64,000 nt of DNA. Source: Caballeronia catudaia (GTDB lineage Bacteria; Pseudomonadota; Gammaproteobacteria; Burkholderiales; Burkholderiaceae). The position numbers and the translations under genes were made by a program. Location: the NCBI RefSeq assembly GCF_001544755.2, contig NZ_FCOF02000015.1:62001-126000 (forward strand). The letters are read 5' to 3'. The notes under the pieces are model-generated. The model saw only the letters and a list, made by a program, of their open reading frames with translations, had not been told where the DNA came from and searched no databases. This document shows, one piece after another, positions 46,198-57,838 of the stretch (positions within the stretch are counted from its first letter, which is position 1; each line of letters opens with the position of its first letter).

Positions 46198-47628
46198 TTA
46201 CATGTTCAACGCGCGCTTGTCGACGGCGAGCGCCGCTTCACGCATCACTTCCGACAGCGACGGATGCGGATGGCAAATGCGGCCGATATCTTCCGACGCC
46301 GCCTTGAACTCCATCGCGACGACCGCTTCCGCGATCAGGTCGGACGCGTCCGCAGCGATCACGTGCACGCCGAGAATCTCGTCCGTCTTCGCGTCGGCGA
46401 TCATCTTGACGAAGCCTTCCGCCTTGCCGATACCCAATGCGCGGCCATTGGCCATCATCGGGAACTGACCCGTCTTGATCTCGCGGCCTTCGGCCTTGAG
46501 CTGCTGCTCGGTCTTGCCGACCCACGCGATTTCCGGTTCCGTGTAGATGACCCACGGCACGCAGTTGTAGTCGATATGCGGCTTCTGACCGTCGATGATT
46601 TCCGCCACCGCTACGCCCTCGTCTTCCGCCTTGTGCGCGAGCATCGGGCCACGGACGACGTCGCCGATCGCGTACACGTTCGGCACGCTCGTCGCACAGT
46701 GATCGTCGACGTCGATGAAACCGCGCTCGTTCGCCTTCAGGCCGATCGCTTCGAGACCGAGGTTGTCGGTGTTCGGCACGCGGCCGATCGACACGATCAG
46801 GCGGTCCGCTTCCAGCTCTTTCGCGTTACCGGCGTTGTCCGTGTAAGCGATCGATACGCCCTTGTCCGACGTCTTCACTTCGCCGATCTTCACGCCGAGG
46901 TGAATGTCGAGACCTTGTTTCTTGAACTGCTTCGCAGCTTCCTTCGCGAGCGATTCGTCGGCGGCGCCCAAGAATTGCGGCAGCGCTTCGAGCACGGTCA
47001 CTTCCGCGCCCAGACGACGCCACACCGAGCCGAGCTCCAGACCGATCACGCCCGCGCCAATGACGGCGAGCTTCTTCGGCACGGAGTCGAACGACAGCGC
47101 GCCTTCGTTGTCGGCGATCAGCTTGTTGTCGACCGGAATGCCCGGCAGATGACGCGCCTTCGAACCCGTCGCAATGATCACGTTCTTCGCCGTAACGACT
47201 TCCGTCTCACCTTCGCCCGACACTTCGATCTGCACGCCGGCGCCGCTCTTGCCGGCGAACTTGCCGTGGCCCTTGAGCCACGTGATCTTGTTCTTGCGGA
47301 ACAGGAACTCGATGCCCTTCGTCATCTTCTCGACGATGCCGTCCTTGCGCGCGAGCATCTTCGACACATCGAGCTTCACGTCCGACACGCTGATGCCGTG
47401 ATCTTCCAGATGCTTCGACGCATTCTCGAATTCTTCCGACGACGCCAGCAGCGCCTTCGACGGAATGCAGCCCACGTTCAGGCACGTGCCGCCGAGCTTC
47501 AACGTGCCCGCCGGGTTCTTCCACTTCTCGATACACGCAACCGACTTGCCGAGCTGCGCTGCGCGAATCGCCGCGATATAGCCGCCAGGGCCCGCGCCGA
47601 TCACGACGACATCAAATTCCTTGGACAT
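46198..47628 (-). CDS. lpdA: Dihydrolipoyl dehydrogenase (E3)
   Basis: 476 residues. The FAD enzyme that re-oxidises lipoyl groups of the 2-oxoglutarate complex. Motifs: FAD loop [20 protein letters not shown], redox disulfide [16 protein letters not shown] loop [20 protein letters not shown], second FAD site YAIGDVV, and the C-terminal His-Glu pair HPHPSLSE. It follows odhB by 92 bases, giving odhA-odhB-lpdA. Confidence 0.97.
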   Translation of the reverse strand: MSKEFDVVVIGAGPGGYIAAIRAAQLGKSVACIEKWKNPAGTLKLGGTCLNVGCIPSKALLASSEEFENASKHLEDHGISVSDVKLDVSKMLARKDGIVEKMTKGIEFLFRKNKITWLKGHGKFAGKSGAGVQIEVSGEGETEVVTAKNVIIATGSKARHLPGIPVDNKLIADNEGALSFDSVPKKLAVIGAGVIGLELGSVWRRLGAEVTVLEALPQFLGAADESLAKEAAKQFKKQGLDIHLGVKIGEVKTSDKGVSIAYTDNAGNAKELEADRLIVSIGRVPNTDNLGLEAIGLKANERGFIDVDDHCATSVPNVYAIGDVVRGPMLAHKAEDEGVAVAEIIDGQKPHIDYNCVPWVIYTEPEIAWVGKTEQQLKAEGREIKTGQFPMMANGRALGIGKAEGFVKMIADAKTDEILGVHVIAADASDLIAEAVVAMEFKAASEDIGRICHPHPSLSEVMREAALAVDKRALNM

Positions 47629-47720
47629 GACTTTCCTTTTGCATGACTGCGCTCTTGCGCAGACGCCTCGTCGAAGGCGCGCGCGAGTCTATCGCGCGCG
47701 CCCCAAGGCACTTATACGTT

Positions 47721-49031
47721 TTACAGGTCCAGCAGCAGACGGGCCGGATCTTCCAGCGCGTCCTTCATCGCGACCAGCGACAGCACGGCTTCGCGGCCGT
47801 CGATGATGCGGTGGTCGTACGACAGCGCGAGGTAGTTCATCGGACGGATCACGATCTGGCCGTTTTCCACGACCGCGCGTTCCTTCGTCGCGTGCACGCC
47901 GAGAATCGCGGACTGCGGCGGGTTGATGATCGGCGTCGAGAGCATGGAGCCGAACACGCCGCCATTCGAGATGGAGAACGTGCCGCCGGTCATTTCTTCG
48001 ATCGACAACTTGCCGTCCTTCGCCTTCTGGCCGAATTCGGCGATCTTCTTCTCGATATCGGCGAGGCTCATCTGATCCGCGTTGCGCAGGATCGGCACGA
48101 CCAGACCGCGCGGCGAACCGACCGCGATACCGATGTCGAAGTAGCCGTGATAGACGATATCGTTACCGTCGATGGATGCGTTCACGAGCGGGAACTTCTT
48201 CAGCGCGTGCACGGCGGCCTTCACGAAGAACGACATGAAGCCGAGCTTCACGCCGTGTTCCTTCTCGAAGCGGTCCTTGTACTTGTTGCGCAGGTCCATG
48301 ACCGGCGCCATGTTGACTTCGTTGAACGTCGTCAGGATGGCGTTGGTTTGCTGCGATTCGAGCAGACGCTCGGCGATACGCGCGCGCAGACGCGACATCG
48401 GCACACGCTGTTCCGGGCGGTCCTTCAGCCACTGGTCAGCCGATGCCGGTGCGGCAACCGACGGCAGCGACGGCTTCGCGGCGCGTGCGGGCGCAGCGGC
48501 CGGAGCCGGAGCCGGAGCCGGAGCCTTGGCAGCAGCCGGAGCCGAAGCCGAAGCGGCGAGCGCGTCGCCCTTCGTGATGCGGCCATCGCGGCCCGAACCC
48601 GACACCTGATCCGCCGAAACGCCCTTCTCGGCAAGGATCTTCGTCGCAGCCGGCGAAGCGGCGCCGCCCGTTGCGCTCGCTTGCGCAGCGGCCGGAGCCG
48701 CCGTGGCAGTGGCCGGTTCCGCGACCGGCGCCGGCTTCACTTCGGCGTCGCCGGCAGCGGCGACGGCGGCAGGCGCTTCACCGGCTTTCGCTTCGGTGTC
48801 GATCTTCGCGATGAGTTCGTCGGCCGTGACGATATCGCCATCGTGCTTGATGACTTGCGCCAGCACGCCGGCGGACGGCGCGGGCACTTCGAGCACGACC
48901 TTGTCGGTTTCGATCTCGATGAGGATTTCGTCCTGGGCGACAGCCTCGCCCGGCTTCTTCTTCCATTGCAGCATGGTCGCTTCCGAGACCGACTCGGAGA
49001 GCTGGGGAACCTTGACTTCTACGATAGCCAT
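47721..49031 (-). CDS. odhB: Dihydrolipoyllysine succinyltransferase (E2 of 2-oxoglutarate dehydrogenase)
   Basis: 436 residues. One lipoyl domain (1-76) with lipoyl lysine 44 in ETDKVVLE; an Ala/Pro linker; a peripheral subunit-binding domain ([29 protein letters not shown]); a second Ala/Pro linker; and the catalytic core ending [13 protein letters not shown] with the His/Asp pair. The linker contains a short DNA repeat of ggagcc units. Confidence 0.97.
   Translation of the reverse strand: MAIVEVKVPQLSESVSEATMLQWKKKPGEAVAQDEILIEIETDKVVLEVPAPSAGVLAQVIKHDGDIVTADELIAKIDTEAKAGEAPAAVAAAGDAEVKPAPVAEPATATAAPAAAQASATGGAASPAATKILAEKGVSADQVSGSGRDGRITKGDALAASASAPAAAKAPAPAPAPAAAPARAAKPSLPSVAAPASADQWLKDRPEQRVPMSRLRARIAERLLESQQTNAILTTFNEVNMAPVMDLRNKYKDRFEKEHGVKLGFMSFFVKAAVHALKKFPLVNASIDGNDIVYHGYFDIGIAVGSPRGLVVPILRNADQMSLADIEKKIAEFGQKAKDGKLSIEEMTGGTFSISNGGVFGSMLSTPIINPPQSAILGVHATKERAVVENGQIVIRPMNYLALSYDHRIIDGREAVLSLVAMKDALEDPARLLLDL
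48501..48524. repeat. ggagcc-type repeat in odhB linker
   Basis: Four near-exact six-base units encode the alternating Ala-Pro linker; its length is likely variable between strains. Confidence 0.85.
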
Positions 49032-49116
49032 TTCTGTATTGTCCTGATGCGTGTCTGTGTGTGTACGAGCGTCGGGACGGGAAGCGCCTAGCCTCTGCCG
49101 TCCCGATCGAGCCGAA

Positions 49117-51975
49117 TTACTTCGCGATGGTCTGCGCGCCCTTCAGGCGGCCGAACGCGCCTTCCACGAGCGCCTTCTGCTGCTCGTAGTGCTTCGCGTA
49201 GTAGCCGACCGCAGGCGACGCCGAAGCCGGACGGCCGCTGTAGGCCAGCTTCATGCCGTCGCGCATGCCTTCGCGCAGATGGTGCTCGACGTAGAACCAG
49301 GCGCCCTGGTTCTGCGGCTCGTCCTGCGCCCACACGACTTCGGTCGCGTTCTCGTACTTCTTGAGCTCCGCGTCGAACTGCTTGTGCGCGAACGGATACA
49401 GTTGCTCGATACGCACGATGGCGACATCGTTGCTCTTCGCTTCGCGGCGATGCGCGACGAGGTCGTAGTACACGCGGCCCGAGCATGCGATCACGCGCTT
49501 GACCTTCTTCGCTTCGATCGCTTCATCGACTTCGCCGATGACCGGCTGGAACGAGCCCTTCGCCAACTCCGACAGATCCGACACGGCTTCCTTGTGACGC
49601 AGGAGCGACTTCGGCGTCGCGATGATCAGCGGCTTGCGGAACAGGCGGATCATCTGACGGCGCAGCAGATGGAAGATCTGCGCCGGCGTCGTCGGCTGAA
49701 CCACTTGCATGTTGTGGTCCGCGCACAGTTGCAGGAAGCGCTCGATACGCGCCGACGAGTGCTCCGGACCCTGGCCTTCATAGCCGTGCGGCAGCAGCAT
49801 CGTGAGGCCGGAGACGCGGCCCCATTTCACTTCGCCCGACGAGATGAACTGGTCGATCACGACCTGCGCGCCGTTCACGAAGTCGCCGAACTGCGCTTCC
49901 CATGCGACTAACGTGTTCGGCTCGGCGGTCGAATAGCCGTACTCGAAACCGAGCACCGCTTCTTCGGACAGCACGGAGTCGATGACCGTGAACTTCGCCT
50001 GGCCTTCCGCGATGTTCTGCAGCGGAATGTACGTGCCGTCGTTCCAGCGCTCGCGGTTCTGATCGTGCAGAACGGCGTGGCGATGCGTGAACGTGCCGCG
50101 GCCCGAATCCTGACCGGTCAGACGCACCGCATAGCCCGACGCCACCAGCGACGCGAACGCGAGATGCTCGCCCATGCCCCAGTCGAGCTTGGCTTCGCCG
50201 AGACCCATCGCGCGGCGATCGTTGATCACGCGCTCGACGAGCGGGTGAACCTTGAAGTTTTCCGGAATTGTCGTGATGCGCTCGGCGAGACGCTTCAGTT
50301 CCGCGAGCGGCACGGCGGTGTCGGCCGCGTCGGTCCACTTGCGGTTCAGGAACGGCACCCAGTCGACCGCGTACTTGCTCTTGTAATTCGACAGCACCGG
50401 ATCGACGGTGTGATGGCCTTCGTCCATCGCCTGACGATATTCCTTGACGAAGTTGTCCGCGTCTTCGGGCGTGATCACGCCCTGCTGCACGAGCTTTTCG
50501 GCATACACGGCGCGCGTGCCGGGATGCTTCGCGATGGTCTTGTACATCAGCGGCTGCGTGACCGCCGGCGTGTCCTGCTCGTTGTGGCCGAGCTTGCGGA
50601 AGCAGATGATGTCGACGACCACGTCCTTGTGGAACTTCATGCGAAAGTCGATCGCGAGCTGCGTCGCGAGCACGACCGCTTCGGGATCGTCGCCGTTCAC
50701 GTGCAGCACCGGCGCCTCGATCATCTTGACGACGTCCGAGCAGTACAGCGTCGAGCGCGCATCGCGCGGGTCCGACGTGGTGAAGCCGATCTGGTTGTTG
50801 ATGACGATGTGCAGCGTGCCGTGCGTGCCGTAGCCGCGCGTCTGGGCGAGGTTCAGCGTTTCCATCACGACGCCCTGGCCCGCGAAAGCCGCGTCGCCGT
50901 GCACCTGCACCGGCAGCACTTGCAGACCTTCCTCGTCGCCGCGGCGGTCCATGCGCGCCTTGGCCGAACCTTCGACCACCGGATTCACGATTTCGAGGTG
51001 CGACGGGTTGAACGCGAGCGACAGGTGAACCGGGCCGCCTTCCGTCGACACGTCCGACGAGAAGCCCTTGTGATACTTCACGTCGCCGGCCGGCAGGTCA
51101 TCGACGTGCTTGCCTTCGAATTCGGCGAAGAGGTCCGCCGGCATCTTGCCGAGCGTGTTGACGAGCACGTTCAGACGGCCACGGTGCGCCATGCCGATGA
51201 CGATTTCCTGCACGCCGTTCTTGCCGCCGTGACGCACGACTTCGTCCATCGACGCGATGAAGCTCTCGCCGCCTTCCAGCGAAAAGCGCTTCTGGCCGAC
51301 ATATTTGGTATGCAGGAAACGCTCGAGGCCTTCGGCGGCCGTCAGGCGTTTGAGGATGTGCTTCTTCTTGTCGTTCGAGAAGGCCGGCGTCGAGCGGATC
51401 GACTCGAGCTTCTCCTGCCACCAGCGCTTCTGCTCCGGATCGCTGATGTACATGAACTCAGCGCCGATCGTGCTGCAGTAGGTGTCGCGCAGCGCCTTGA
51501 CGATGTCGCGCAGCGACGCCTGCTCGAAGCCGAAGTACAGGTTGGTCGCGTTGAACACCTGGTCCATGTCGGCTTCGGTGAAGTCGTAGAAACCGGGTTC
51601 GAGCTCGGGGATGGCGGGACGCTCGCGACGCTTCAACGGGTCGAGATTGGCCCATTGCGTGCCGAGGAAGCGATACGCGCCGATGAGGGATTGAACGTGG
51701 ACTTGCTTGCGCGCGGTGGTGAGGTCACCGGTGCTTTCGCGCGGAATGAAGGCATTCGCCTTCGCGCGCTGGGCGAAGGATTCGACGATGGGGCCGTGGG
51801 CCACGTCGTTGTGAGCCGTGCCGTCCGAAGCGGGCACGTTCTGCAACGCGTCGAAGTAGGCGCGCCAGGTCTCGGGCACTGACGCAGGATTATCGAGATA
51901 TTGCTCGTACAACTCTTCGACGTACGGAGCATTACCGCCGAACAGATAGGAGTTCGACTGGAATTGCTTCATCAT
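49117..51975 (-). CDS. odhA: 2-oxoglutarate dehydrogenase E1 component
   Basis: 952 residues from [20 protein letters not shown], with aggtga 8 bases upstream; a GTG four codons earlier is the alternative. It decarboxylates 2-oxoglutarate with thiamine diphosphate. Marks: the E2-binding N-terminus [42 protein letters not shown] [12 protein letters not shown] (metal and ThDP site), [17 protein letters not shown], and [14 protein letters not shown]. First gene of the odhA-odhB-lpdA-zapE group. Confidence 0.97.
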   Translation of the reverse strand: MMKQFQSNSYLFGGNAPYVEELYEQYLDNPASVPETWRAYFDALQNVPASDGTAHNDVAHGPIVESFAQRAKANAFIPRESTGDLTTARKQVHVQSLIGAYRFLGTQWANLDPLKRRERPAIPELEPGFYDFTEADMDQVFNATNLYFGFEQASLRDIVKALRDTYCSTIGAEFMYISDPEQKRWWQEKLESIRSTPAFSNDKKKHILKRLTAAEGLERFLHTKYVGQKRFSLEGGESFIASMDEVVRHGGKNGVQEIVIGMAHRGRLNVLVNTLGKMPADLFAEFEGKHVDDLPAGDVKYHKGFSSDVSTEGGPVHLSLAFNPSHLEIVNPVVEGSAKARMDRRGDEEGLQVLPVQVHGDAAFAGQGVVMETLNLAQTRGYGTHGTLHIVINNQIGFTTSDPRDARSTLYCSDVVKMIEAPVLHVNGDDPEAVVLATQLAIDFRMKFHKDVVVDIICFRKLGHNEQDTPAVTQPLMYKTIAKHPGTRAVYAEKLVQQGVITPEDADNFVKEYRQAMDEGHHTVDPVLSNYKSKYAVDWVPFLNRKWTDAADTAVPLAELKRLAERITTIPENFKVHPLVERVINDRRAMGLGEAKLDWGMGEHLAFASLVASGYAVRLTGQDSGRGTFTHRHAVLHDQNRERWNDGTYIPLQNIAEGQAKFTVIDSVLSEEAVLGFEYGYSTAEPNTLVAWEAQFGDFVNGAQVVIDQFISSGEVKWGRVSGLTMLLPHGYEGQGPEHSSARIERFLQLCADHNMQVVQPTTPAQIFHLLRRQMIRLFRKPLIIATPKSLLRHKEAVSDLSELAKGSFQPVIGEVDEAIEAKKVKRVIACSGRVYYDLVAHRREAKSNDVAIVRIEQLYPFAHKQFDAELKKYENATEVVWAQDEPQNQGAWFYVEHHLREGMRDGMKLAYSGRPASASPAVGYYAKHYEQQKALVEGAFGRLKGAQTIAK

Positions 51976-52275
51976 TTTTACGCTCACCTTTCTTCGAGTT
52001 TCTCGAGGAAGTGCGGGTTACGAAACCTTCCGCGCCACGGCCTGACCGTTTAGCGGATTGCGCGAATCAAGTCTGCTTGGAAGGACCTAAAAAGCGACAG
52101 CTAATCTTGGAAGCATAGCACAGAAGCAATCGTCATATGACCGAACGTCGCATGTGCGTGTTGCCCGTGTCCCTTCTACATCAGGCATTTGCGGGCATTT
52201 TCGAGATAAGCAAGGGGTAGCTGCGCTCATGAAAAAGCCGCCCGAAGGCGGCTTTTGTTTGCCGATGCGCGCAGC
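51976..52275. other. 300-base intergenic region between typA and odhA
   Basis: Must carry the odhA promoter; it is locally A/T-rich around 52080-52220. The typA terminator lies at its left end. No gene is visible. Confidence 0.6.
52232..52256 (-). terminator. typA terminator
   Basis: On the minus strand aaagccgccttcgggcggct runs into TTTT, 20 bases past the typA stop. Confidence 0.9.
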
Positions 52276-54102
52276 TTATTCGGCGTTCGCTTCGCGGCTC
52301 GCGCGGCGACGCTCGTGTTCCTTCAGATGACGCTTGCGCAGGCGGATCGACTGCGGCGTCACTTCGACGAGCTCGTCGTCGTCGATGAACTCGACCGCGT
52401 ATTCCAGCGAAAGCTGGATCGGCGGAACGAGGCGCACGGCTTCGTCGGTGCCGGATGCGCGGACGTTGGTCAGCTGCTTGCCCTTGATCGGGTTCACGAC
52501 GAGGTCGTTGTCGCGGCTGTGGATGCCGATGATCATGCCTTCATAGAGCGCATCGCCCGGCGACACGAACATGCGGCCCCGATCCTGCAGCTTCCACAGT
52601 GCGTACGCGACGGCGGCGCCATCGTCCTGCGAGATCAGCACGCCATTGCGGCGCTCGCCGACCGAGCCTTCCTTCACCGGTGCGTACGAATCGAACGTGT
52701 GGCTCATCAGGCCCGTGCCGCGCGTGAGCGTCAGGAACTCGCTCTGGAAGCCGATCAGGCCACGCGCCGAGATCTTGTACTCGAGACGCGTGCGGCCGCG
52801 GCCGTCCGACGTCATGTCGAGCATTTCGCCCTTGCGACGGCCCAGCTCTTCCATCACGCCGCCCTGATGCGGGTCTTCGATATCGACGGTCAGGTTTTCG
52901 TACGGCTCGCACTTCACGCCGTCGATTTCCTGCAGCACGACGCGCGGACGCGAAACGGCAAGCTCATAACCTTCACGGCGCATGTTCTCGACGAGAATCG
53001 TCAGGTGCAATTCGCCACGGCCCGACACTTCGAACGTGGTTTCGTCGCCGGTATCTTTCACGCGCAGCGCGACGTTGTGATTCAGTTCTTTCGTCAGACG
53101 GTCGCGAATCTGGCGGCTCGTCACGAACTTGCCTTCCTTGCCCGCGAGCGGCGACGAATTCACGAGGAAGTTCATCGTGAGCGTGGGTTCGTCGACGGTG
53201 ATCATTGGCAGCGCTTCGGGATTGTCCGGCGAGCAGATGGTCACGCCGATGCCGATTTCCTCGATGCCGTTGATCAGCACGATATCGCCGGCCTGCGCTT
53301 CTTCGACCTGCACGCGCTCGAGACCGTGGAATGACAGCACCTGGTTGATCTTGCGATTCAGGATCGCGCCGTCCGGACCCGAACGCACCGCGACCTGCAT
53401 GCCGGGGCGGATGCGGCCACGCGCGACACGGCCCACGCCGATACGGCCGACATACGAGTTGTAGTCGAGCGACGTGATCTGCAATTGCAGCGGACCGTCC
53501 GGATCGGCCGGGCGCACGGGAACGTGCTCCAGAATGGCTTCGAACAGCGGGCGCATCGTGCCTTCGCGCACGTCCGGATCGAGGCCGGCGAAACCGTTCA
53601 GACCCGATGCATACACGATCGGGAAATCGAGCTGCTCTTCAGTTGCGCCCAGCTTGTCGAAGAGATCGAAAGTCTGGTTGATCACCCAGTCGATGCGCGC
53701 GCCCGGACGGTCCACCTTGTTGACGACGACGATCGGCTTGAGGCCGAGCGCGAGGGCCTTCTTCGTGACGAAGCGCGTTTGCGGCATCGGGCCTTCGACG
53801 GCGTCGACGAGCAGCAGCACGGAATCGACCATCGACAGCACGCGTTCCACTTCGCCGCCGAAGTCCGCGTGTCCCGGTGTATCGACGATATTGATGTGCG
53901 TGCCTTCGTACTCGACGGCGCAGTTCTTCGCCAGGATCGTGATGCCGCGTTCCTTTTCGATGTCGTTCGAGTCCATGACCCGCTCGGCGACCTGTTGGTT
54001 TTCCCGGAACGTGCCCGACTGGCGGAGCAACTGGTCGACGAGCGTGGTCTTGCCGTGGTCGACGTGGGCAATGATGGCGATATTGCGGAGGGCGCGAGTC
54101 AT
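52276..54102 (-). CDS. typA: Ribosome-associated GTPase TypA/BipA
   Basis: 608 residues from [20 protein letters not shown], the family start; the extra N-terminal frame is rejected. A translational GTPase of the EF-G group needed for growth in cold or stress and for 50S assembly. G1 is AHVDHGKT (12-19), G2 KERGITI, G3 [17 protein letters not shown]4 NKVDRPGAR. Domains III and V and the BipA-specific C-terminal domain ([32 protein letters not shown]) follow. Confidence 0.97.
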   Translation of the reverse strand: MTRALRNIAIIAHVDHGKTTLVDQLLRQSGTFRENQQVAERVMDSNDIEKERGITILAKNCAVEYEGTHINIVDTPGHADFGGEVERVLSMVDSVLLLVDAVEGPMPQTRFVTKKALALGLKPIVVVNKVDRPGARIDWVINQTFDLFDKLGATEEQLDFPIVYASGLNGFAGLDPDVREGTMRPLFEAILEHVPVRPADPDGPLQLQITSLDYNSYVGRIGVGRVARGRIRPGMQVAVRSGPDGAILNRKINQVLSFHGLERVQVEEAQAGDIVLINGIEEIGIGVTICSPDNPEALPMITVDEPTLTMNFLVNSSPLAGKEGKFVTSRQIRDRLTKELNHNVALRVKDTGDETTFEVSGRGELHLTILVENMRREGYELAVSRPRVVLQEIDGVKCEPYENLTVDIEDPHQGGVMEELGRRKGEMLDMTSDGRGRTRLEYKISARGLIGFQSEFLTLTRGTGLMSHTFDSYAPVKEGSVGERRNGVLISQDDGAAVAYALWKLQDRGRMFVSPGDALYEGMIIGIHSRDNDLVVNPIKGKQLTNVRASGTDEAVRLVPPIQLSLEYAVEFIDDDELVEVTPQSIRLRKRHLKEHERRRASREANAE

Positions 54103-54348
54103 AGAAAGATGTCTTGGTTGTGCGCCGTCGGAGCGAGTCTCGTCTGAGACTCCGTGGCTCGGCAAGCCCCTCTCGAAACCATCATGCAAGCATGACAAAA
54201 ACGGGCCCGGCGCGGTGAGAACCGTAAATTATAGCACGCACGGATGACGTTTCCTTGCAATAGGACTCAACCCGTAAATCGGGCCAGCTTGGAGCGTGCC
54301 TGGCGGGCAAGAACGCGGGCCGATTGTTAAGCATATTCAGAAAAATTA

Positions 54349-54378
54349 TTGCCGCGTCCGATACACTCCGCCTATAAT
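54349..54378 (+). promoter_or_regulatory. Promoter of the MarR-efflux operon
   Basis: TTGCCG (54349-54354), 18 bases, then a perfect TATAAT (54373-54378); the MarR start is 38 bases further. Confidence 0.7.
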
Positions 54379-54384
54379 GCTGCC

Positions 54385-54394
54385 TAGTCAACTA
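54385..54394. promoter_or_regulatory. Candidate MarR operator
   Basis: tagtcaacta is an inverted repeat (TAGT-CA-ACTA) placed 6 bases after the -10 box, where a bound repressor would block initiation. MarR proteins often bind short A/T-rich palindromes of this kind. Confidence 0.45.
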
Positions 54395-54416
54395 TTGCAC
54401 CCGCACCGTTATTTCA

Positions 54417-54923
54417 ATGAGCGACGCCCCGAAATCCACGGCGATCGGCGATTACGTATTGGCCGAAAGCGTCGGCTATCTGATCGGCCGGGTACGCTCG
54501 ACCATGTGGAACATGGTCACGCAACACACGTCCTCCGAGCTGGGCATCACGGGCACGCAGGCGAGCATCGTGTTCATGCTGGCAGTCGGCAAGTGCTGGA
54601 CGGCCGCCGATATCGCCCGCGAATACGGCATCGACGCAAGCGCGGTCACGCGCCTGATCGACCGGTTGGAAAAGCGCGGACTGCTCTCGCGCGTGCGCAG
54701 CGAAGAAGATCGGCGCGTCGTGCGCCTCGAGCTCACCCATGAGGGCCAGGCGACTGCCGAAAGGATTCCCGCCATTTTCGCCCGCGTGCTCGATCATCTG
54801 CTGACGGGCTTCACGCCAGAGGAAGTGGGCTTCCTGAAAAGCATGATGAGACGAATTCTCGCGAACTCGTGCGACCCATCGGTGGCGTCGCTGGTTAGCA
54901 GCAACGATAAGCCGGGTATGTGA
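54417..54923 (+). CDS. MarR-family repressor of the efflux operon
   Basis: 168 residues. Winged helix with KCWTAADIAREYGIDASAVT as the recognition region, RLIDRLEKRGLLSRVRSEED and the wing DRRVVRLELTHEG; flanking helices form the dimer. Similar to EmrR/MprA. First gene of an operon with outer membrane factor, EmrA and EmrB, and probably represses it until a phenolic or lipophilic drug binds. Confidence 0.93.
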   Translation: MSDAPKSTAIGDYVLAESVGYLIGRVRSTMWNMVTQHTSSELGITGTQASIVFMLAVGKCWTAADIAREYGIDASAVTRLIDRLEKRGLLSRVRSEEDRRVVRLELTHEGQATAERIPAIFARVLDHLLTGFTPEEVGFLKSMMRRILANSCDPSVASLVSSNDKPGM

Positions 54924-55007
54924 TTGCGGCGTCAAGCAAATTGCCGGTCCAAAGCCTACAAAATCATTGCAACGTCCACTTTTAATTCTCATCTCGAGAG
55001 ACGAGAT

Positions 55008-56519
55008 ATGAAATTCCTCTCCCTGTCCGTGCAACGCTCGCCGAGCCGTGCGAAAAGCGCCGCGGCCGCGGTCATCGCGGCGTTCGTGATGGCGGGCTGC
55101 GCGAACTATTCGGGCATTTCGAGCGACAAGCAGATCGCGTCGACGGACAATTTCGAGTCCACGCAAAGCGTGCCCGCGCAAGGCGGTCAGTGGCCGACGC
55201 TCGACTGGGCCAGGCAGTTCGGCGACCCGCAACTGCCGCAACTGATCGACGAAGCGCTCGCGGACAATCCGAGCATCGCGCAGGCGCAGGCGCGCATCGC
55301 GAAGGCGTCGTCGTATATCGAGAGTTCGCGCTCCGCGCTCTATCCCAAAGTCACCGGTTCGTATTCGTGGACGCGCGAGCTGTATTCCGCCAACGCCCTC
55401 TTCCCGCCGCCCTATGGCGGCACCTGGTACAGCGAGAACAACGCGCTCGTGAGCGCGTCGTGGGAACTCGATCTCTGGGGCAAGAACCGTTCGCGCCTGA
55501 ACATGGCGGTATCGCAGCAAAAGGCCGCCGAGGCCGACATGCAGCAAGCGCGCGTCACGCTCGCGGCATCGGTGGCGCGCACCTATAACCAGCTCGCGCT
55601 GCTCTACGCGCTGCGCGATGTCGCGTCGCGCGAGATCGCGAACCGGCAGGACGTGGGACGCATCACGAACGGGCGCGTCGCGGCCGGCCTCGACACCACC
55701 GTCGAGCGCCAGACGGCGGCAGGCAATGTCGCGACGAGCCAGACCAATCTGTCGGAGCTCGACGGCCAGATCGAAACCGTCCGCTACCAGCTCGCGGCGC
55801 TGCTCGGCAAGGGCCCGGACCGCGGCCTGCAGATCGGCAAGCCCGTGATCGATCCGAAAGTCAACGTGACGCTCCCCGACAACGTGCCTGCCGACCTCGT
55901 CGCGCGCCGCCCCGATATCGTCGCCGCGCGCTGGCAGGTCGAGGCCGCGACGCACAACATCAAGGAAGCGAAGGCCGAGTTCTTCCCGGACATCAACCTC
56001 GCCGCCGCCTTCGGCTTCGATGCCTTCGGCTGGAGCCGCTTCCTGCAAGCGAGCAGCCGGCAGATGCAGATCGGGCCGGCGGTGCACCTGCCGATCTTCG
56101 ATGCCGGTGCGTTGCGCGCACAGTTGAAGGGCCGTTACGCCGATTTCGAGGGCGATGTCGCGAACTACAACCAGACGCTCATCAGCGCGCTGAACGACGT
56201 CGCAACCAACATTTCCGCGATCCGCTCGCTGGACAGGCAGACGGCGGACGCCCAGCGCGCACTCACGGCGGCGACGAGCGCATACCAGCTCGCGGTGATT
56301 CGCTACAAGGCCGGCCTCTCGCCGCAGTTGCAGGTGCTCAACGCCGACGAAAACCGTCTCGCCAACGAGCAGACCGTGACAAATCTGCGCTTGAGGCGCA
56401 CCGATCTGCAGATAGCGCTAATCAAAGCGCTGGGCGGCGGCTTCGACGCCACGAGCGCGAATCTCGCGATCGACGGCAGCGGACAGAGCCAGGCGGCGAA
56501 TCCCACGCCGTCGCAGTGA
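55008..56519 (+). CDS. NodT/OprM-family outer-membrane efflux lipoprotein
   Basis: 503 residues. The signal ends in a lipobox (VMAGC, Cys about residue 36). Two OEP repeats of coiled helices and strands are visible: FGDPQLPQLIDEALADNPSI, SASWELDLWGKNRS, RRPDIVAARWQVEAA, and VPGLSPQLQVLNADENRL-like KAGLSPQLQVLNADENRLAN. It forms the trimeric exit tunnel for the pump encoded next. Confidence 0.95.
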   Translation: MKFLSLSVQRSPSRAKSAAAAVIAAFVMAGCANYSGISSDKQIASTDNFESTQSVPAQGGQWPTLDWARQFGDPQLPQLIDEALADNPSIAQAQARIAKASSYIESSRSALYPKVTGSYSWTRELYSANALFPPPYGGTWYSENNALVSASWELDLWGKNRSRLNMAVSQQKAAEADMQQARVTLAASVARTYNQLALLYALRDVASREIANRQDVGRITNGRVAAGLDTTVERQTAAGNVATSQTNLSELDGQIETVRYQLAALLGKGPDRGLQIGKPVIDPKVNVTLPDNVPADLVARRPDIVAARWQVEAATHNIKEAKAEFFPDINLAAAFGFDAFGWSRFLQASSRQMQIGPAVHLPIFDAGALRAQLKGRYADFEGDVANYNQTLISALNDVATNISAIRSLDRQTADAQRALTAATSAYQLAVIRYKAGLSPQLQVLNADENRLANEQTVTNLRLRRTDLQIALIKALGGGFDATSANLAIDGSGQSQAANPTPSQ

Positions 56520-56571
56520 GCCGCACACAAGAACACGCATCAAGACCAATACGGAATATTCGGAGTCTTTC

Positions 56572-57825
56572 ATGAGCGACCCTCAACAAACCGCAGCCGC
56601 CGCGCCTGCGCCGAAGCAGAGCAATGGCAAACGCCGCCGGCTGATGACGCTGATCGTGCTCGTCATCCTCATCGCCGGCATCGCATACGGGCTGTACTAC
56701 TTCCTCATCGCGCGCTTTCACGAATCCACCGACGATGCCTACGTGAACGGCAACGTCGTTCAGATCACGCCGCAGGTCGTCGGCACGGTGATTTCCGTGA
56801 ACGCGGACGACACGCAGACGGTGAAGATCGGCGATCCGCTCGTCACGCTGGATCCGGCCGATTCGAAGGTCGCGCTCGACTCCGCCGAGGCGAATCTCGC
56901 GCAGGCCGTGCGCCAGGTCCGCACGTTCTTCGTGAACAACAACCAGTACGAAGCGCAGATCGCATTGCGCCGCTCGGACTTGTCGCGTGCGCAGGACGAT
57001 CTGAAGCGCCGCATGCAGGTCGCGCAGACGGGCGCCGTATCGCAGGAAGAAATCTCGCATGCGCGTGACGCGGTGCGCGGCGCGCAGGCCGCGCTCGACG
57101 CCGCCGAGCAGGAACTCGCGTCGAACCGCTCGCTCACCGCCAACACGACGATCGCCGATCACCCGAACGTGCTCGCCGCGGCCGCGAAGGTGCGCGACTC
57201 GTACATCAACTATGCGCGCAACACGCTGCCGGCGCCGGTGACGGGCTATGTCGCGAAGCGCTCGGTGCAGGTCGGCCAGCGCGTGTCGCCGGGCAATCCG
57301 TTGATGGCGATCGTGCCGCTCAACGCCGTTTGGGTCGACGCGAACTTCAAGGAAGTGCAGTTGAAGCACATGCGCATCGGCCAGCCGGTCGAGCTCACGG
57401 CCGACCTGTACGGCTCGGGCGTCGTGTTCCACGGCAAGGTGATCGGCTTCTCCGCCGGCACGGGCTCCGCGTTCTCGCTCCTGCCCGCGCAGAACGCGAC
57501 GGGCAACTGGATCAAGGTCGTGCAGCGCCTGCCGGTGCGTATCGAGCTCGATCCGAAGGAACTGCAGGCGCATCCGCTGCGCATCGGGCTTTCGATGAAC
57601 GTCGACGTGACGATCAAGAATGAGGAAGGCGGACAGCTCGGCAACGCGCAGAACACGGTCTATCAGACCAATGTGTTCGACAACTACGGCGCGCAGGCCG
57701 ATCAGGAAATCGCGCGCATCATTCAGCAGAACGCAGGCACGGGCGCGGGAACGGCGGCGCAGAGCACGTCGTCGGCCACGCGCGGCAAGACGGCGAAGTC
57801 CGCATCGGCCGTCAAGCTGATGTAA
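56572..57825 (+). CDS. emrA: EmrA-type membrane fusion protein
   Basis: 417 residues. A single N-terminal membrane helix (residues 25-47, LIVLVILIAGIAYGLYYFLI), then a biotinyl/lipoyl-like domain (YVNGNVVQITPQVVGTV), a coiled-coil hairpin (about 100-205), and the HlyD beta-barrel with VDANFKEVQLKHMRIGQPVE. It links the inner-membrane EmrB to the outer-membrane channel. The C-terminal tail is Thr/Ala/Lys-rich. Confidence 0.95.
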   Translation: MSDPQQTAAAAPAPKQSNGKRRRLMTLIVLVILIAGIAYGLYYFLIARFHESTDDAYVNGNVVQITPQVVGTVISVNADDTQTVKIGDPLVTLDPADSKVALDSAEANLAQAVRQVRTFFVNNNQYEAQIALRRSDLSRAQDDLKRRMQVAQTGAVSQEEISHARDAVRGAQAALDAAEQELASNRSLTANTTIADHPNVLAAAAKVRDSYINYARNTLPAPVTGYVAKRSVQVGQRVSPGNPLMAIVPLNAVWVDANFKEVQLKHMRIGQPVELTADLYGSGVVFHGKVIGFSAGTGSAFSLLPAQNATGNWIKVVQRLPVRIELDPKELQAHPLRIGLSMNVDVTIKNEEGGQLGNAQNTVYQTNVFDNYGAQADQEIARIIQQNAGTGAGTAAQSTSSATRGKTAKSASAVKLM

Positions 57826-57838
57826 GCGGATTCGCCCC

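Larger units (their letters stand above)
54103..54416. other. 314-base divergent region between typA and MarR gene
   Basis: Contains the MarR-gene promoter and operator listed separately, and a TATAAT on the minus strand at 54233-54228 that may be the typA -10 box, without a clear -35. No gene is visible. Confidence 0.65.

Noticed and set aside
48475..48560. Possible CRISPR-like or regulatory repeat
   Set aside because: The repeat is in frame and encodes the Ala-Pro linker of odhB; no spacers.
50065..51882. 605-codon frame antisense to odhA
   Set aside because: Shadow of odhA, which matches its family along the whole length.
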